This document shows, one piece after another, positions 22,066 through 34,385 of a stretch of 64,000 nt of DNA (its first letter is position 1; every line of letters begins with the position of its first letter). This stretch comes from Bidens hawaiensis. Lineage: Eukaryota; Streptophyta; Magnoliopsida; Asterales; Asteraceae. The notes under the pieces are model-generated. The model ran no database searches, was not told the origin of the DNA, and worked only from the letters and a program-made list of their open reading frames with translations. The translations under genes and the position numbers were made by a program. Where the stretch lies: the NCBI GenBank assembly GCA_021521415.1, contig JAIQDT010000061.1, positions 868,001-932,000 of the forward strand. The letters run 5' to 3'.

Positions 22066-22732
22066 TTATAATTTAGCCATTGGTTGATTAAGGATTGTTA
22101 TTGCATTTTATTAATAATTCTGGCCGTTGGGGCCATTAATTCCTTCATTACAAGGTGTTATGATAAGATATTAAGGACGTTTACAGTTAGCCGTTAGAGG
22201 AGAATTTACTATCGTTTAATTGAGTTAAAAATGACGTTTTGTTGTGTTTAAAGATCTCCGGAGCCCCTCGGCTCGCCGGCTGGAGAAGTAGCCATGAAAC
22301 CAGGGTAGGGGAGCGGGAAGGGTTGGGTTTTTATTATTTTATTATTATATTATTATTTTGAATCATAATTTCATAATGGCCCCTCAACGTTAGCTTGTTT
22401 TTAATTCTGAATTAAAGTTATAATTACAACTATCACCCTTGAACTTTGAATTTAATTAAATGTTGTAAATGAAATTTGTAATAATATTGGATATTTACGA
22501 AATGAACCCGTGAAGTTCGAGAATAGGATATAAATTGTCGGAGTCTCGTTATCAGCTTAAGATAATAGAAAGTGAACAAATAATATACTTGAATCATCGA
22601 GAATATAATTTATTACTGACAAGTAAAAAGAAACTTAAATCGAAATGAACCAACGGGTCGGGTTTACTAACACAACTCCAAATCAAAATTGACGAATGTC
22701 ACATAAAACACGTGAAACGAAACTTGAGAATA

Positions 22733-22786
<54 letters not shown>
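22733..22786. repeat. TA microsatellite
   Basis: More than 25 uninterrupted TA units, on one side of the insert at 22787-23099; a second TA run of about 15 units is on the other side. Confidence 0.95.
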
Positions 22787-22788
<2 letters not shown>

Positions 22789-23096
22789 AAAGGATATTTT
22801 GAGAACCATGTTGAGTCGTAAGAACTTAAGAACTCCCATTCTAGACCACACATTTAATTAAATGAATTTGAATATGTGGTTGAGATTAAATCTGACAAAA
22901 AAGTAAAAGTATGAGAGAGAATAAATATGTAACTGATTACACTAACTTTTACGTCCGTTACACATGTGTAAAATGTCGACTCGATGCGTAAAAAAATATG
23001 TAATTTTTTTACGTGTATGTAACCTACATATATTACGCATGTGTAAAAAAAAATCGTTACACTGAGTTCTTTCGAGTTCTTAAAACTCAAAGGGGT

Positions 23097-23099
<3 letters not shown>
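22787..23099. mobile_element. Small non-autonomous element between TA repeats
   Basis: A 313 bp unit lying exactly between two TA runs (22733-22786 and 23100-23130). Its edges carry TTTTGAGAACC on the left and GGGGTTCTCA on the right, inverted over about 7 bases (GAGAACC/GGTTCTC). The body has repeats around TTACACATGTGTAA and TTACGCATGTGTAA, themselves near-palindromes. It encodes nothing. Insertion in TA-rich DNA with short inverted ends suits a MITE or a non-autonomous Helitron-like element; the class is not settled. Confidence 0.5.
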
Positions 23100-23134
<35 letters not shown>

Positions 23135-23192
23135 AAAATCAAAAATTTAAAATAGGTCGGGGTTTCGGGTTCTAAAAGTAACGAATGTTACA

Positions 23193-24540
23193 GGATTCAC
23201 AACTTTTAGAAATTTCGTCCCGAAATTAAAATAAAAGTAAAATTTACTATAAGGATTTTTTAAAAGGTTTTAATAATTTTACAAATATATAATTAAATAA
23301 AAACAATAACGTCGATCTTTGAATGATCCAAAAGACGCCACAAATGGAAATATAATAAGGACACTTACATATAGGATGTACAAGCGGCGTATCCACCATG
23401 CCCTCATCATGATGCATTTGTCCCGTCTTTCAAAATCATCCCAAGTTTCGAGTTATTGCATACAACGTACTTATTATGTCTCCATGCGAGGACTTAGATA
23501 ATTACGTGTCGACCTATTATTACCTTTATCGTCGGATGGTCAACATAATCCGTCCCATTGTATGGGTTAAGATAAATCCTTATGTGAAAGTTTTTAAATC
23601 AAGAATAAACTATAAGGATTGGAAATAACAAAAATATGATTAAGTCCTTGAGGTCAAATATCAAGATAAATAATGTAATATCAAAGTTAACAATAGCCAA
23701 CAAAATAATTGAATAAATTTAAATAACGAAATTCTAGAATCAAAGAATATCTAAACAGAAGGTTGAAAGATAAAATAAATTAATGGAGCATTAAAGTCAA
23801 AAGAAAACCCTTGATATTAAGGATACTATGATAAATGAAAAATATTCATCATAAGTTAAATACATGAAACATTGGGGTCATGAAAGACTAAAATTCATGA
23901 AACCATATGATAACCACAAGAAACTATCAAAGAATTTGGAAAAGTGAAATAATGATGCAAAGATGTTAGAATTAATAACCTCGGGGAAATTTAACCGCCA
24001 GAGGAAGGGGTTTATTTTTTTTTGAGACATCCGCATTGAGATATTGGTAAATCGAAAGTATAATATCAAATCATTGAAAATTAAACAAGTACATGAGGCT
24101 CCTATTAGATAGATATGTCTTTAGTTAAATACATAGCCTCGGCTTGAAAGTAAACCGATCATATGTAGTCAAAAGGGTGATTGCGGTTTCTAGTAGATAA
24201 CCATGGACATGGTCCCGATTCCCACTAACGCTTACATTTGGGGTTGACCGGTCATAGACCGTTAGATTGAATCAATTTAAAAGTTAACTAAATCAGTTCA
24301 ACCAAATGCAAACAAAATTCATCAATATCATTGAAAATTTATAGTACATGGAGACATTATTCAAATGAAAAGAACAAAGACAAAAATAACATATGCGAAA
24401 GGAAGAAAAATAATGTTGTCCGCAACGCTTGTCTCCTCGAGGATTGGTGGGTCTTTGAGTATAAGGACTAGTGTGGGGAGGTGCCATGATTTCTTAGCTG
24501 AAATTCATTGGCGTTGATGTATACTCGTTCTTGCTTACCC
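23193..24540 (-). other. Noncoding internal region of element B in place of pol
   Basis: About 1.35 kb between gag and the 3' LTR, where a Gypsy element has 3-4 kb of pol. It reads AT-rich, without open frames beyond chance and without any RT, RNase H or integrase motif in six frames. The end next to the LTR, AGAAATTTCGTCCCGAAATT, resembles the same place in element A (29728-29750), so the 3' untranslated region is kept. Confidence 0.55.
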
Positions 24541-25815
24541 TGGCTGGCTTGACCAACTTAAGTTTGATCGGCTTGGTTTAATTGGGTTTTAATAGCTTGA
24601 ATGGGTTGGGCTTGCATTGCTTGGACTTGATTGACCTGGGTTTGTGGTTAGAAGGTTTGGGATTGATATATTTGGACTTGGTTGGTTTGGATGGGTAGGT
24701 TTGGATTTGATAAACGAGTTTTGGCCATGCGTTGTGAAGATGGTTTGGGCTACCCCAATGATAGCAGGCTCGCATGATTAGGAAAGTGGGGGCATGTGGT
24801 GGGGCATATGGTGTTGGAATGGTTGAATAATGGGTTGTGGGATGAAGGGGTTGTGTTGAGTATGCATTGGTGCTCGACGTATGTTGGTGAGGTGACCGAA
24901 ACTATCACAGATGGAGCATCTTCGGAATTGAGCAGTAGTGGGGTGGTGAAATTTACACGTGTTACACAAAGGGTGTGTCCCCGTGTAAGGTTTTTTATTA
25001 GGTTGGGCTTGGGTATTTTGGGTTTGGGTTGAGTTTGTGTTAGTTAAGGCATAGTTTTTGCGTTTATTGTTGTGGTTGGTGTGGCAGGTTTGGATGACTC
25101 AGGCTTGGTTTCTTTTGGTTCGGGAGGTGATTTTTCGGTGTTTTTCTTCGAACCTTCATTGTCAAATTCCTGGCTTTGACATGATTATCAGTGAGGTTGC
25201 AGCAAGGTTTATTGCGTCACCGAGTTCCTTAGGAGAACTACTGAAGACACTGTCTTGAATTTGCCTCGGTAATCCTCTGATGTACTTGTCGATGGCACGC
25301 GAAGCAGGGGTAACGAGATGAGGTACCAATACACTGAGTTCATTGAAACGGGAGGTATAAGCTTTGTGCTCACCACCTTCCTGCTTGAGATTCCAAAAAT
25401 CGGTCTCCAAGTTCATGAGTTCGTTTGGAGGACATAACTATCGGGTCATAAGGTCTTTCAGTTTGTTCCATGGCAAGGCCATGGTAGATTCAGCACCGTG
25501 GGTCGACTTTTCCTTGATCCACCATGTAAGAGGACCTTTCTCGAAAACACTTGAAGTGAATCGGGTTTGATTATCATCAGGACACTCAATGTTAAGAAAC
25601 ATGCTCTCCATCTTTTCATACCACTGAAGTAGGGCTGTGGCACCTTGATTTCCGTCAAAGGCGGTAGGTTTAGCATCGGTGAAATTCTTAAAGGTCACAA
25701 TAGGAGTTGGAAGCATGGGAAGAGCAGGGTTAATGCTAGCCATGATGTTCTGGTGCATCTGGGTCATTATATCAGGGAGGATCGCTGCCAGTTGCTTAGT
25801 GATCTAGGCAGCCAT
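24541..25815 (-). pseudogene. Gypsy Gag of element B
   Basis: One frame with several in-frame stops. 25767-25438 has FKNFTDAKPTAFDGNQGA, LLQWYEKMESMFLNIECPDD and GPLTWWIKE, the Gypsy gag core (W-x-x-x-M-E...C-x-x-x, then the L-T-W-W motif). 25416-25162 has NLETDFWNLKQ and FNELSVLVPHLVTP, the second half, with YIRGLP. 24969 upstream is the zinc region CNTCKFHHPTTAQFRRCSIC followed by DSFGHLTNIRR, in which the last cysteine is gone. A Pro/Asn/Ser-rich tail ends near 24541. It would form the particle of a non-autonomous element. The plus-strand ORFs here are shadows. Confidence 0.8.
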
Positions 25816-26285
25816 CTTGCGGCTAGAGGTTCCGGAAGGATGACAGTTAAGGTAACGAGAAGACATTCTGTGAACAAGTGTAATAAGAATCGTGAGTCTC
25901 GTATTTGTGTATGGTATATAAAGAAATCTTTGATAAATTTTGTTAAAATATGAAAACCATAATAATAATAAGTGTTCTGAGGAACTTAGAGTTTTCATGA
26001 ACCACCATGGACTCTTATGTTCCAGCATAAAAATCAAAATTCGAATTTAAATCAAACCAAAAGCTAGGTATTCGTGTATCACCATGACTTGACAGACTTT
26101 TAGTTAAAACACATTATAAAACATTGAGGGTCGGAGTCGTACGTCGCATGAATCACCATGACTTGAATGGCATCCTAAGGAGTGTAACCATATCCTTATC
26201 ACAAAGAGGACATGATCACGTTTGAAAACATAAAATTTGTGATTCGTATGGCGTTTGGTGTGGTACGATTTTGCCTAGGGTTTCA
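25816..26285 (-). other. Leader of element B, proximal part
   Basis: Noncoding. It holds two to three copies of the unit with GTATCACCATGACTTG that is expanded in element G, and TCACAAAGAGGACATG, which matches 7400-7413 of G. Element A is inserted at 26286, and the leader resumes at 39176. TTTCA (26281-26285) is the left copy of A's target duplication. Confidence 0.7.
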
Positions 26286-29200
26286 TGTCACACCCCGACT
26301 AGCACAAAGCGGAAGCGTAAAACGGGAATGTAACAGACACCTCTGATATCAATACATTGTTTATAAAGAAACATTACAAACTAATTTACAATATATTACA
26401 TTTCTTTGTTCTATCATTGTTTAACAGTCTAAGCGATACAAACAAAACTAGTTCGTTAACTATACATTCTTACTAATAACGCCCTTGCTTCTATTCACAT
26501 AGCATCAACCACACACTTCAGGCAAGTAACAAATCACCCAATCATTCCGATTTAGGTACACCTGAAAAGCAGTTTAAAACGGGTCAACTACTAGAGTTGG
26601 TAAGTTTCACGAGTTTCAAGAAAACAGTAATGAGTGTTCACAAGTCAACACTTGTAATTATGAAATAAGTATGTATGTATGTAAATGATGTATGTGATGT
26701 AATTATGCTAAGCTACAGTGAAGCCTGGACTGTTCGTGCTGCGTGCCTCCATTTCCCAAGCTCAATCAACCACTGTGGCTCCCCTTCCACCCACAACATG
26801 CCCAGGTAGCTATGTCTAACACTACATAGCCTGTATGTTTAAATATGGTCATGTGCAAACGGCGCTATGTGACACGGCAACCAGGCCGATTCGGTTTGGG
26901 TTTTTCAAACCAATAGTAGTATTCACAAGCCACCGGCTCGAAGTTAATCACTGTGATTGTGGGGACTTTCGTGTGTTAGCACTTAGATAATTCACATCAT
27001 CACATGTTTCAGATAAGTATATAGATATAAGCAAACATGCTTTTCACCCCAAAAGTTCGTAAAACAGTTTAAGAGTGGGGTCATGAAACTCACGGTTTTG
27101 TAGATATTCCGTACTGTATTAACTCGTGGTTTGTTCAGTCCGCTATCAGTAGTTCCTATAATTAATATTATAATAATATTAATATTTTAACATTATTATA
27201 ATCTCAATACTAAACTGGACTGTATAACTAATCTGGGTGTAGCTGGAACGCCCAGAAAGTGGCAATAGGCTTGATGAGAACAACGTTTCTGCCTGACCCT
27301 ACTTAAGCATGCATATTATGTCAGTGAAGACTTGGTGTGAAGCCTTGGAGCTTACGTTAGAAGAGCAAAAGGCCGGGGGCTAGGGTGAGCTGAGGGGGGA
27401 CAGCGTAAGTAAGCGCACGAAATAGAATCTATATGAGCGGGCATTCATTCTTTCAGCGGGGGTTGCTAATGCTACTTCAGGTGCTTCTGTTGCGTATAAT
27501 GTAAATCCAGTAGCGGATCAATTCCAACGAGCCTTTCAAACTAGTACTTTTTGTAATCGACTCTATAGCTTTGATTTGCCAGTTCCTAGTCGTCATGGGA
27601 AAGAAAGGCAGAAAGAAGAAAGAAATTATTCCCTTTTTGTTGTGATGTTGTTCAATGTCTAATACTTAAAACTGAACTTGGCTCAGATTCCCGTTTTCCC
27701 AGCTGGACCAAGTTGTTCGTTTACGCGTTCAGAAAACAGTTATGGGAAAATAAGCTTGGGTAAATGTATTGGTTAATAAAATGATTAAGTTATAAAAAAG
27801 ATCACATACTGGGGTCCCGGATTAGCCACGGGGCCCGTTTCCGCTTATTCAGTTTGATTTGAGAAGAAACACGCATAATCCACCCGGATTGTCCAGGTTT
27901 CTCATAGAAAAGTTCATTTTCACTTAACTAGTCCAAAAATATGATTTTTGATCACTCTTGGTGTTTTGATATTCCTGCAGATTCACTAGTCGCGAACTTG
28001 CCGGTTTTTATAAAAACTGAATTTGTTTAATATTCAGATTAGCATAATTAATTAATCGTTAATCATTAAATTATGAAAAATTAACCACTTATCAATTAAA
28101 ATATGTATATTTTTATAAAAATATTTCTGGAATTTATTTACTGATTTATTAATTTATAAAAATTCATTTTATCAACTATATTTCGTCTGAAAATCGTCCG
28201 TTTACCCGAAACAATTTCCAAAAATTCACCAAAAATTCCTGAATACTCAAATCATGTCCCAAAACAACCTGTATTAATTCCAGAATGTAAAAAGCTCGTG
28301 CGATATTCTTTTCGGCCCAAATTCGGCTGTAAAAATTCACACGAACGCAAATAAACAAAACACCTTTAAACTTCTTCAAATGATCCCAAAATTCATATGT
28401 GACCAAAATACATCAAATATGAGTTCTCAGAAAAATTTCATAATTTTTGAAGTATTTTAGCTATTTTTCCCAAATAAACGTCCCAATTCGGTAATAAATT
28501 CGCCAAATATTCTCGGATGGTCGAAAAATTACCAAATTTAAACAGGGACTCATTGACATGGTCCTTGATGTCCCTGAAAATATTTCAAGTCCTAACAATA
28601 TGCACATCACAACCTTAACCTAAATAGCCCGTAAGCGAGTGTTTCGGCATTACCTCAGCGGGTTTGGCTCGTTTCCGACCTTTTAATCAAGTTTTCAGGT
28701 TCTTGTGCTTCTAAGCAAGCTAGGTACAAGTCCTATATCACAAACCAAGCAATATTTCATCAACATAACAGCCCTTAAGTTAGGGTTTCGGCTAGTGCAC
28801 AAAACGAACTTTTGAACCGTAAAAACGTCGTTTCAACCCTTTAATCCGTGTTTATGGCCAAAAAAATTATCAAAACAGGTTCCTTACCATATGTATGATC
28901 AAAACATGTTTATGGACCATTTTTAGGATTTTTACACGGTTAGGAATGATTTTTAGTAACCAAGACATGTTTTTATGGTATTAAACAAGTTCAAACAAGT
29001 AAAAACGCTACTTATTTAAGCTCTTACCTTAGGGTTTTGGAAGTTTTCTGGCTGAAACAGAAGGGGTGTACAGATTTTTCCAAGAAATGATGTTAAAATG
29101 GCTTGAACCTAGTTTAAATGTGAAAGAATAAACAGGGGAGGGGGCTGCTGATTGCGATCGGACCATCATGGGCCCACCTTGGGCCCATTTTGGCCCAAGT

Positions 29201-29713
29201 TTCTGATTTCTCAAGCCCAAATACGAAAAGCCCGGTCCAAATTTAGTTCGGGTTCGGTTTTTGGCATGAAAAACTTATCGGGTGCGTTAAACAAGGCGAA
29301 AACGAGTGTTTTTCGGCTAGTTTTGTGTAAAATTATAAAAACCTACTATATGTTTGTAAAAATCAAAAATATTTTCACGGATCGCTTAAAACATTTCAAA
29401 TAAGTGTTTGGTAAGTCTTTTTCGGCTTAACGGATGATACAATGCTTGGTTTGTAACTATCTTTAGCGTTTAATTCTATGGCGGGTGGTTAAACGAGCAT
29501 GTTTTCGTTTAACTTGTTTGCTATCAAACTAAGACCATATTTCTAATATTTTAGCTTGTATAGATCGTATATCACTTATAAATGGCCCCCTGAGATATCA
29601 GGGTCATAACCCGACCCGTTCGGTTAATCGTTCGCTTGTTACGCAAAAGGCGTTTATTTGCTTAATCAGTAAATACGTACTGAGGTGCACCTTGTTTTGG
29701 CTCAAATGTCACA
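26286..29713 (-). repeat. 3' LTR of element A
   Basis: From TGTCACACCCCGACTAGC to GCTCAAATGTCACA. Without a 366 bp insert at 27273-27638 it is 3,062 bp, like the other LTR (3,070 bp) and solo LTR D (3,057 bp). The polypurine tract lies directly to its right (minus-strand AACGGGGGGAGAA, 29714-29727). ORFs in it are shared with the other copies and not genes. Confidence 0.9.
27273..27638. other. Organelle-like DNA insert in the LTR of A
   Basis: A 366 bp block absent from the other LTR of A and from solo LTR D: the shared text breaks after GTGGCAATAGGCTT and resumes at TTGTGATGTTGTTC, with two or three LTR bases lost and no target duplication. The block has higher GC than its surroundings and a texture typical of plant mitochondrial DNA (AGGCCGGGGGCTAGGGTGAG, GCGTAAGTAAGCGCACG). 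One frame reads [21 protein letters not shown] do not recognise a specific gene. Repair-type insertion of mitochondrial DNA is the likely reading; chloroplast or other nuclear DNA is possible. Confidence 0.5.
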
Positions 29714-29727
29714 TTCTCCCCCCGTTA
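29714..29727 (-). promoter_or_regulatory. Polypurine tract of element A
   Basis: On the minus strand AACGGGGGGAGAAT directly before the 3' LTR start TGTGACATTTG. This is the primer for plus-strand cDNA synthesis in LTR elements. Confidence 0.85.
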
Positions 29728-29751
29728 GAAATTTTCGTCCCCGAAATTCTA

Positions 29752-31329
29752 TTATTCAACTATGTCTTTGTTTGGAAACAGGTGCGGGTATTTGTTTTTG
29801 AATTCAGATTTCCGCTCCCACGTGAATTCAGGTCCACTTTGTGAATTCCACCGAACTTTTACTAGAGAGATTTTGTTGTGTCTTAATTGTTTTATTTTTC
29901 CCTCTAATATTTCCACCGGTTCTTCAACGAAATTCAGTTTTTCGTTTATGTTTAAGTCTTTTAATGGCACGATTTCGGTTTCATTAGTAAGACACTTTTT
30001 CATGTTCGAAACATGAAAGACATCGTGAATAGAACTCAACTCCACAGGAAGTTTCAGTCGGTAAGCTACCGGACCTATCTTAGAAATGACTTCATATGGC
30101 CCAATGTATCGCGGGGCTAGTTTACCGGTTTTTCCGAATCGAATGACGCCTTTCCACGGGGATACTTTCAGAAAAACTTTGTCGCCTATTTCAAAGGATA
30201 ACGACTTTCTACGAACATCAGCGTAGCTTTTCTGTCGATCTCGGGCGATTTTCAATTTGCTTGTGATTTTACGGATTTTGTCGGTGGTTTCTTGAATCAA
30301 GTCAGATCGTGTAATTTGGGTATCTCCAACCTCAGTCCAACACAACGGTGATCTACATTTCCGTCCGTACAGCGCTTCATACGGTGCCGCTTGAATGCTA
30401 CTGTGATAGCTGTTATTGTATGAGAATTCAACTAGTGGAAGATGTTGATCCCAATTTCCACCAAAGTCTAGTACACAAGCGCGAAGCAGATCTTCTAAGG
30501 TTTGAATGGTTCGTTCAGATTGACCGTCAGTTTGGGGGTGGTAGGCGGTACTTAGGTCAATTCGGGTTCCCAAAGCTTCTTGTACGGCTTGCCAAAAACG
30601 AGAGGTGAAATGGCTATCGCGATCAGAAATAATAGAAACGGGTAAGCCGTGCCGGGATACAATTTCATTGATGTAGATGTGAGCAAGTTTTTCGGTTGTA
30701 TAAGTGGTTCGGATTGGAAGTAAGTGTGCGGATTTGGTTAGTCGGTCAACTATCACCCATATTGCATCGTTTCCTCGGGAAGTTTTTGGGAGATGTGTTA
30801 CAAAATCCATGGTAATCTGTTCCCATTTCCATTGTGGTATTTCCGGTTGGTGCAACATTCCCGATGGTTTTTGATATTCAGCCTTAACTCTCGCACACGT
30901 TAAACATTTACTGACGTACGTGGCTATATCCTTCTTCATACCGGGCCACCAATAATACTCCTTCAAGTCCTTGTACATCTTATCTGTTCCTGGGTGAATG
31001 GAGTATTTGGACTTATGGGCTTCATCCATGATCAGGTCACGCAGATTACTGAAAGTGGGAATCCAAACTCGGTTTTTGCAGTATAGAATTTCGTCAGTTC
31101 TTTCTTCAAAGTTTTGTTCGGTTCCATGCAAGTTTTCATTTTCCAAGTGATCTTCTTTCAGAGCTTCGTTTTGAGCAATACGAATTTGCTTGGTGAGGCT
31201 GGTTTGGACGATCATTCTAAGTGCTCGGACCCGTAGTGGTTTGATCCTGTCTTTTCTGCTCAAAGCATTTGCTACTATATTAGCCTTGCCCGGATGGTAT
31301 CGAATCTCACAGTCGTAATCATTCAACAA
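29752..31329 (-). pseudogene. RNase H end, integrase and chromodomain-like tail of element A
   Basis: An open 525-codon frame, the longest piece of pol here. It opens with the RNase H end ([16 protein letters not shown]). Then comes the integrase zinc domain ([26 protein letters not shown]) and the catalytic core with D in [10 protein letters not shown] in [12 protein letters not shown] and E in [14 protein letters not shown], so the D-D-E triad is present. The tail has [14 protein letters not shown] and ends with [25 protein letters not shown], the chromodomain-like module of Tekay elements, which is thought to steer integration to heterochromatin. The first Met is internal: the frame joins the RT by frameshifts upstream. 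Confidence 0.9.
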
Positions 31330-31705
31330 TTCTACCCATCTCCTCTACCTCATATTTAGTTCTTTCTGGTCGAAAATATGTTGTAGGCTTTTGTGGTCGG
31401 TGTATACTGTACACTTGGGCCATACAAATAGTGCCTCCAGATCTTGAGTGCAAAAATAACCGCGCCTAGTTCCAAATCATGGGTGGTATAATTCTTCTCG
31501 TGCACCTTTAATTGTCGAGAAGCGTATGCTATGACTTTGTTTCTTTGCATAAGTACGCACCCTAAACCTTTCCGGGACGCATCACAATAACTACCAGATC
31601 ATCAGTTCCCTCTGGAAGACTCAGTATCGGGGCTTGACATAGTTTCTGTTTCAGCAAATGAAAAGCCGCTTCTTGTTCTTCTCCCCACACGTAAGCGCGA
31701 TCTTT
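31330..31705 (-). pseudogene. RNase H of element A, frameshifted
   Basis: Links RT to integrase. It carries [20 protein letters not shown] and [22 protein letters not shown] in the frame 31550-31356. Upstream, EGTDDLVV and a disrupted D-A-S segment lie in other frames. At least three frameshifts occur between 31700 and 31330, and the stretch after YLYG is out of frame (the usual Y-T-D-H-K-S-L motif is scrambled). It would remove the RNA strand during cDNA synthesis. Confidence 0.8.
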
Positions 31706-32647
31706 TTAAGTCAAAAGAGTTAAAGGTTGGGCTATGCTGGAAAAGTTAGCAATAAAACGCCGATAATACCCAGCTAAACCCAAAAATTGGCGGATCTCTT
31801 TCGGTGACTTTGGGGCTTGCCAATTTTTGATGGCTTCAATCTTACTCGGGTCTGCATGGATACCGTGTCGATTAACAACGTGACCTAGAAATTGTACTTC
31901 TTGTAGCCAAAATTCACATTTTGACAGCTTGGCATACAACCTTTCCTGCTTCAACAGCTCCAAGATAGTTCGCAATTGCTGCTCGTGTTCCTCCTTGGTT
32001 TTCGAATATATCAAAATGTCATCAATAAACACGATAACGAATTTGTCGAGGTACGGTTTACAAACTCGGTTCATAAGGTCCATGAAAAATGCGGGAGCAT
32101 TAGTCAGTCCGAACGGCATAACTAAGAATTCGTAGTGGCTATAACGAGTTCGGAATGCCGTTTTAGACACGTCTTCCTCTTGGATTTTAACTTGATGGTA
32201 ACCGGATCGAAGGTCAATTTTCGAGAAGTAGTTTGCCCCTTGGAGTTGGTCAAACAAGTCATCTATTCGTGGAAGAGGGTATCGGTTCTTGATGGTAACT
32301 TTGTTTAATTCCCGGTAATCGATGCACATTCTAAAACTTCCATCTTTCTTCTTTACGAATAATACCGGTGCTCCCCAAGGAGAATAACTGGGACGAATGA
32401 AACCCTTATCTAACAATTCCTGCAACTGATTGGATAATTCTTGCATTTCCGAAGGTGCCAACCAGTAAGGTGCCTTAGCAATAGGGGCTGATCCTGGGAT
32501 TAAGTCAATACGAAATTCAACCTGTCGGTTCGGTGGTAATCCAGGTAAATCGTCAGGAAAGACATCGGGGTATTCACGTACAACGGGAATTTCTTCTATG
32601 TGTTTCTCATCAGGGTTCTTTATAGTCACGTTTGCCAAAAATGCCAT
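31706..32647 (-). pseudogene. Reverse transcriptase of element A
   Basis: A 313-codon frame with the Gypsy [16 protein letters not shown] before the domain, then [69 protein letters not shown] and [11 protein letters not shown]. The catalytic aspartates (D of KIDLR, and F-I-D-D) are kept. It is followed by [10 protein letters not shown] and [12 protein letters not shown]. It ends at TAA where a Gln codon is expected (just before KDRAYVW). The start Met is internal, as the frame joins the protease region through a frameshift near 32670. Confidence 0.9.
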
Positions 32648-33464
32648 ACAACCTTGGCGTAAACATTTTAATACTTTTGAGATGAGACACGAGAGGTAAC
32701 ATCGAACCAGACTTCTCTCCCTGTACTACAATCACCTCACCATTCGAAAAGGGAATTGTAACTGTCTTGTCGTTACACACAATCTCTGCCTTATTCTTGG
32801 TTAACCAGTCCATGCCAACAATAACATCAAAACTTCCTAACTCTACTGGGAGTAGGTCAATAAGGAATGGGTGGTCATTAAGAATAATGGAACAGTTTTG
32901 GATTATTTGGTTGACAGTTATAGAGTTACCGTTAGCGAGCTCTATAGTATAGGGATTTGTTAGTTCACTAACTGGCATGTTACCCAATGATACAAAACTA
33001 GTGGAAACAAAGCTTCTATCGGCAACAGTATCAAATAACACAGAAGCATATTGATCAGAAACAGTAAATGTACCTGTTACTACGTTCGGGTCTTGTCGTG
33101 CTTCTCCTGACCCAATAACAAACGCGCGTCCCCGAGACGCACCTGAAGTCGATTCTTGGTTTCGACCGGTGATTGCTCCTCGATTCATCTTGGGGCAGTC
33201 CCTTCTAAAATGTTCCGTGCTCCCACATTCAAAACAAGCACGGCGATTCACTACAGTTGAGTTTTGCTGAGCTGGTTGTTGACGAATTGGTTGTGGTCTC
33301 GGTAGTTGGGGATGACGGGGTTGGATTGTCTGGGCTGGTCGGCTCACAATCTCTACACCTGCTCTGCAATTAGGGGCATAATGCCCAGTTCGACCACATT
33401 TTTGGCATACCGGTAATCTGCACTCTCCTACATGATGGTAATTACATTTGTCACACTTTGGCAA
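32610..33464 (-). pseudogene. Nucleocapsid and protease of element A
   Basis: Two zinc knuckles, CQKCGRTGHYAPNC and CFECGSTEHFRRDC, both complete C-x2-C-x4-H-x4-C, preceded by a Cys/His-rich CDKCNYHHVGEC. Then follows the aspartic protease: SVLFDTVADRSFVS, where the catalytic triad D-T-G reads D-T-V, so the enzyme should be inactive. The second half has VGMDWL. The final 20 residues (from about 32670) are out of frame; the true continuation is in the RT frame. Start: the first Met is internal to the Gag-Pol frame. Confidence 0.9.
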
Positions 33465-33502
33465 GGGTCCCTTATACCTGTCTTGCTTCGTATCGGAACC
33501 AG

Positions 33503-34385
33503 TTATAGCATAATTTCTGACTGTCCTCCTTGTGCTCTCGTCCCATAGTCAGTTCGTTTCATACCTGATGATTCCCCGACCATTCTCAACACTCCGCTTC
33601 TTACCAAGTCGAAAGTTACGATGCCGGCCTGAGTCACGGCATTCTCGAACGAAGTGTGACCCACAGAGTTCACCAAACTCCTCACTTTCGGGGCTAAACC
33701 CCAAATATAACGTTCAACTCGTTTATTTTCAGGAGTTACTAACCATGGTACTAAGCGGGCCAATTCATTGGAGCGGTTCGTGTATCCCAAATGATCCGCT
33801 CCTCTCATCTCCAAACTCCAGAGTTCGTGTTCTAATCTTTGAATTTTGTTCCTTGGGCAGAAATGTTCCAGCATCAGTGTTTTGAGTTCAGCCCATGTCA
33901 TGCGATTCACCGTATCTTGACCTTTTATCTGTACCGTAGTGTTCCACCACATTAATGCGTGATCAGTGAAAGTAGAAGCAACATACTTGAAAATGTTTTC
34001 GGGTGGACAATTGCTAATATTGAGAACAGATTCAGTCTTTTCGATCCATTTGATTAACCCATTTGGCCCTTCAGTGCCCTTGAAATCAATCGGTTTACAG
34101 GCCATGAAGTTTTTGATCGAATATTCCCTTCGAGGGGGATTAGGGTTGTTATTGCAATTGCTTGGGTTCGGTGGGGGATTATTTGCATTGGTAGGGGTAT
34201 TTGCATTAGGTGGGGGATTGTTATTTGCAACTGTTTCATTGTTGGTTGGGGGAGCATTATTGTTTTACTGTTGGTTTGTTTGAATATTTGCGTTTACGCC
34301 GGCAGTTACTTGTGTTACAATAAGCGGGATTACTGCCTGCATTTGCCGAGCAATCATTTCGGCTATTTCTGCCTCAGTCATAGGG
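33503..34385 (-). pseudogene. Gag of element A
   Basis: The true start is probably the ATG near 34382 (MTEAEIAEMIARQMQAVIP), as in related gags. An Asn/Pro-rich linker is broken by a TAA (near 34268) where Gln codons surround it. The 200-codon frame 34105-33503 continues with FMACKPIDFKGTEGPNGLIKW, CPPENIFKYVASTFTDHALMWWN (the A-x-x-W-W motif of retrotransposon gag) and TWAELKTLMLEHFCPRNKIQ. The end, after AGIVTFDLVRSGVLRM, loses the frame before the nucleocapsid block at 33464. Gag forms the particle. Confidence 0.85.

Larger units (their letters stand above)
20423..23192 (-). repeat. 3' LTR of element B
   Basis: On the plus strand it runs from TGTAACACTCATAAGCTCG to TAACGAATGTTACA. The first 500 bases match B's 5' LTR (39627-40170) closely, except that about 40 bases after TGTAACAC are missing here, with CAC at both deletion edges. 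It contains a tRNA-like module (21671-21750), a TATA box (22056-22065) and a TA-flanked insert (22787-23099). The short ORFs inside are not genes. Confidence 0.7.
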
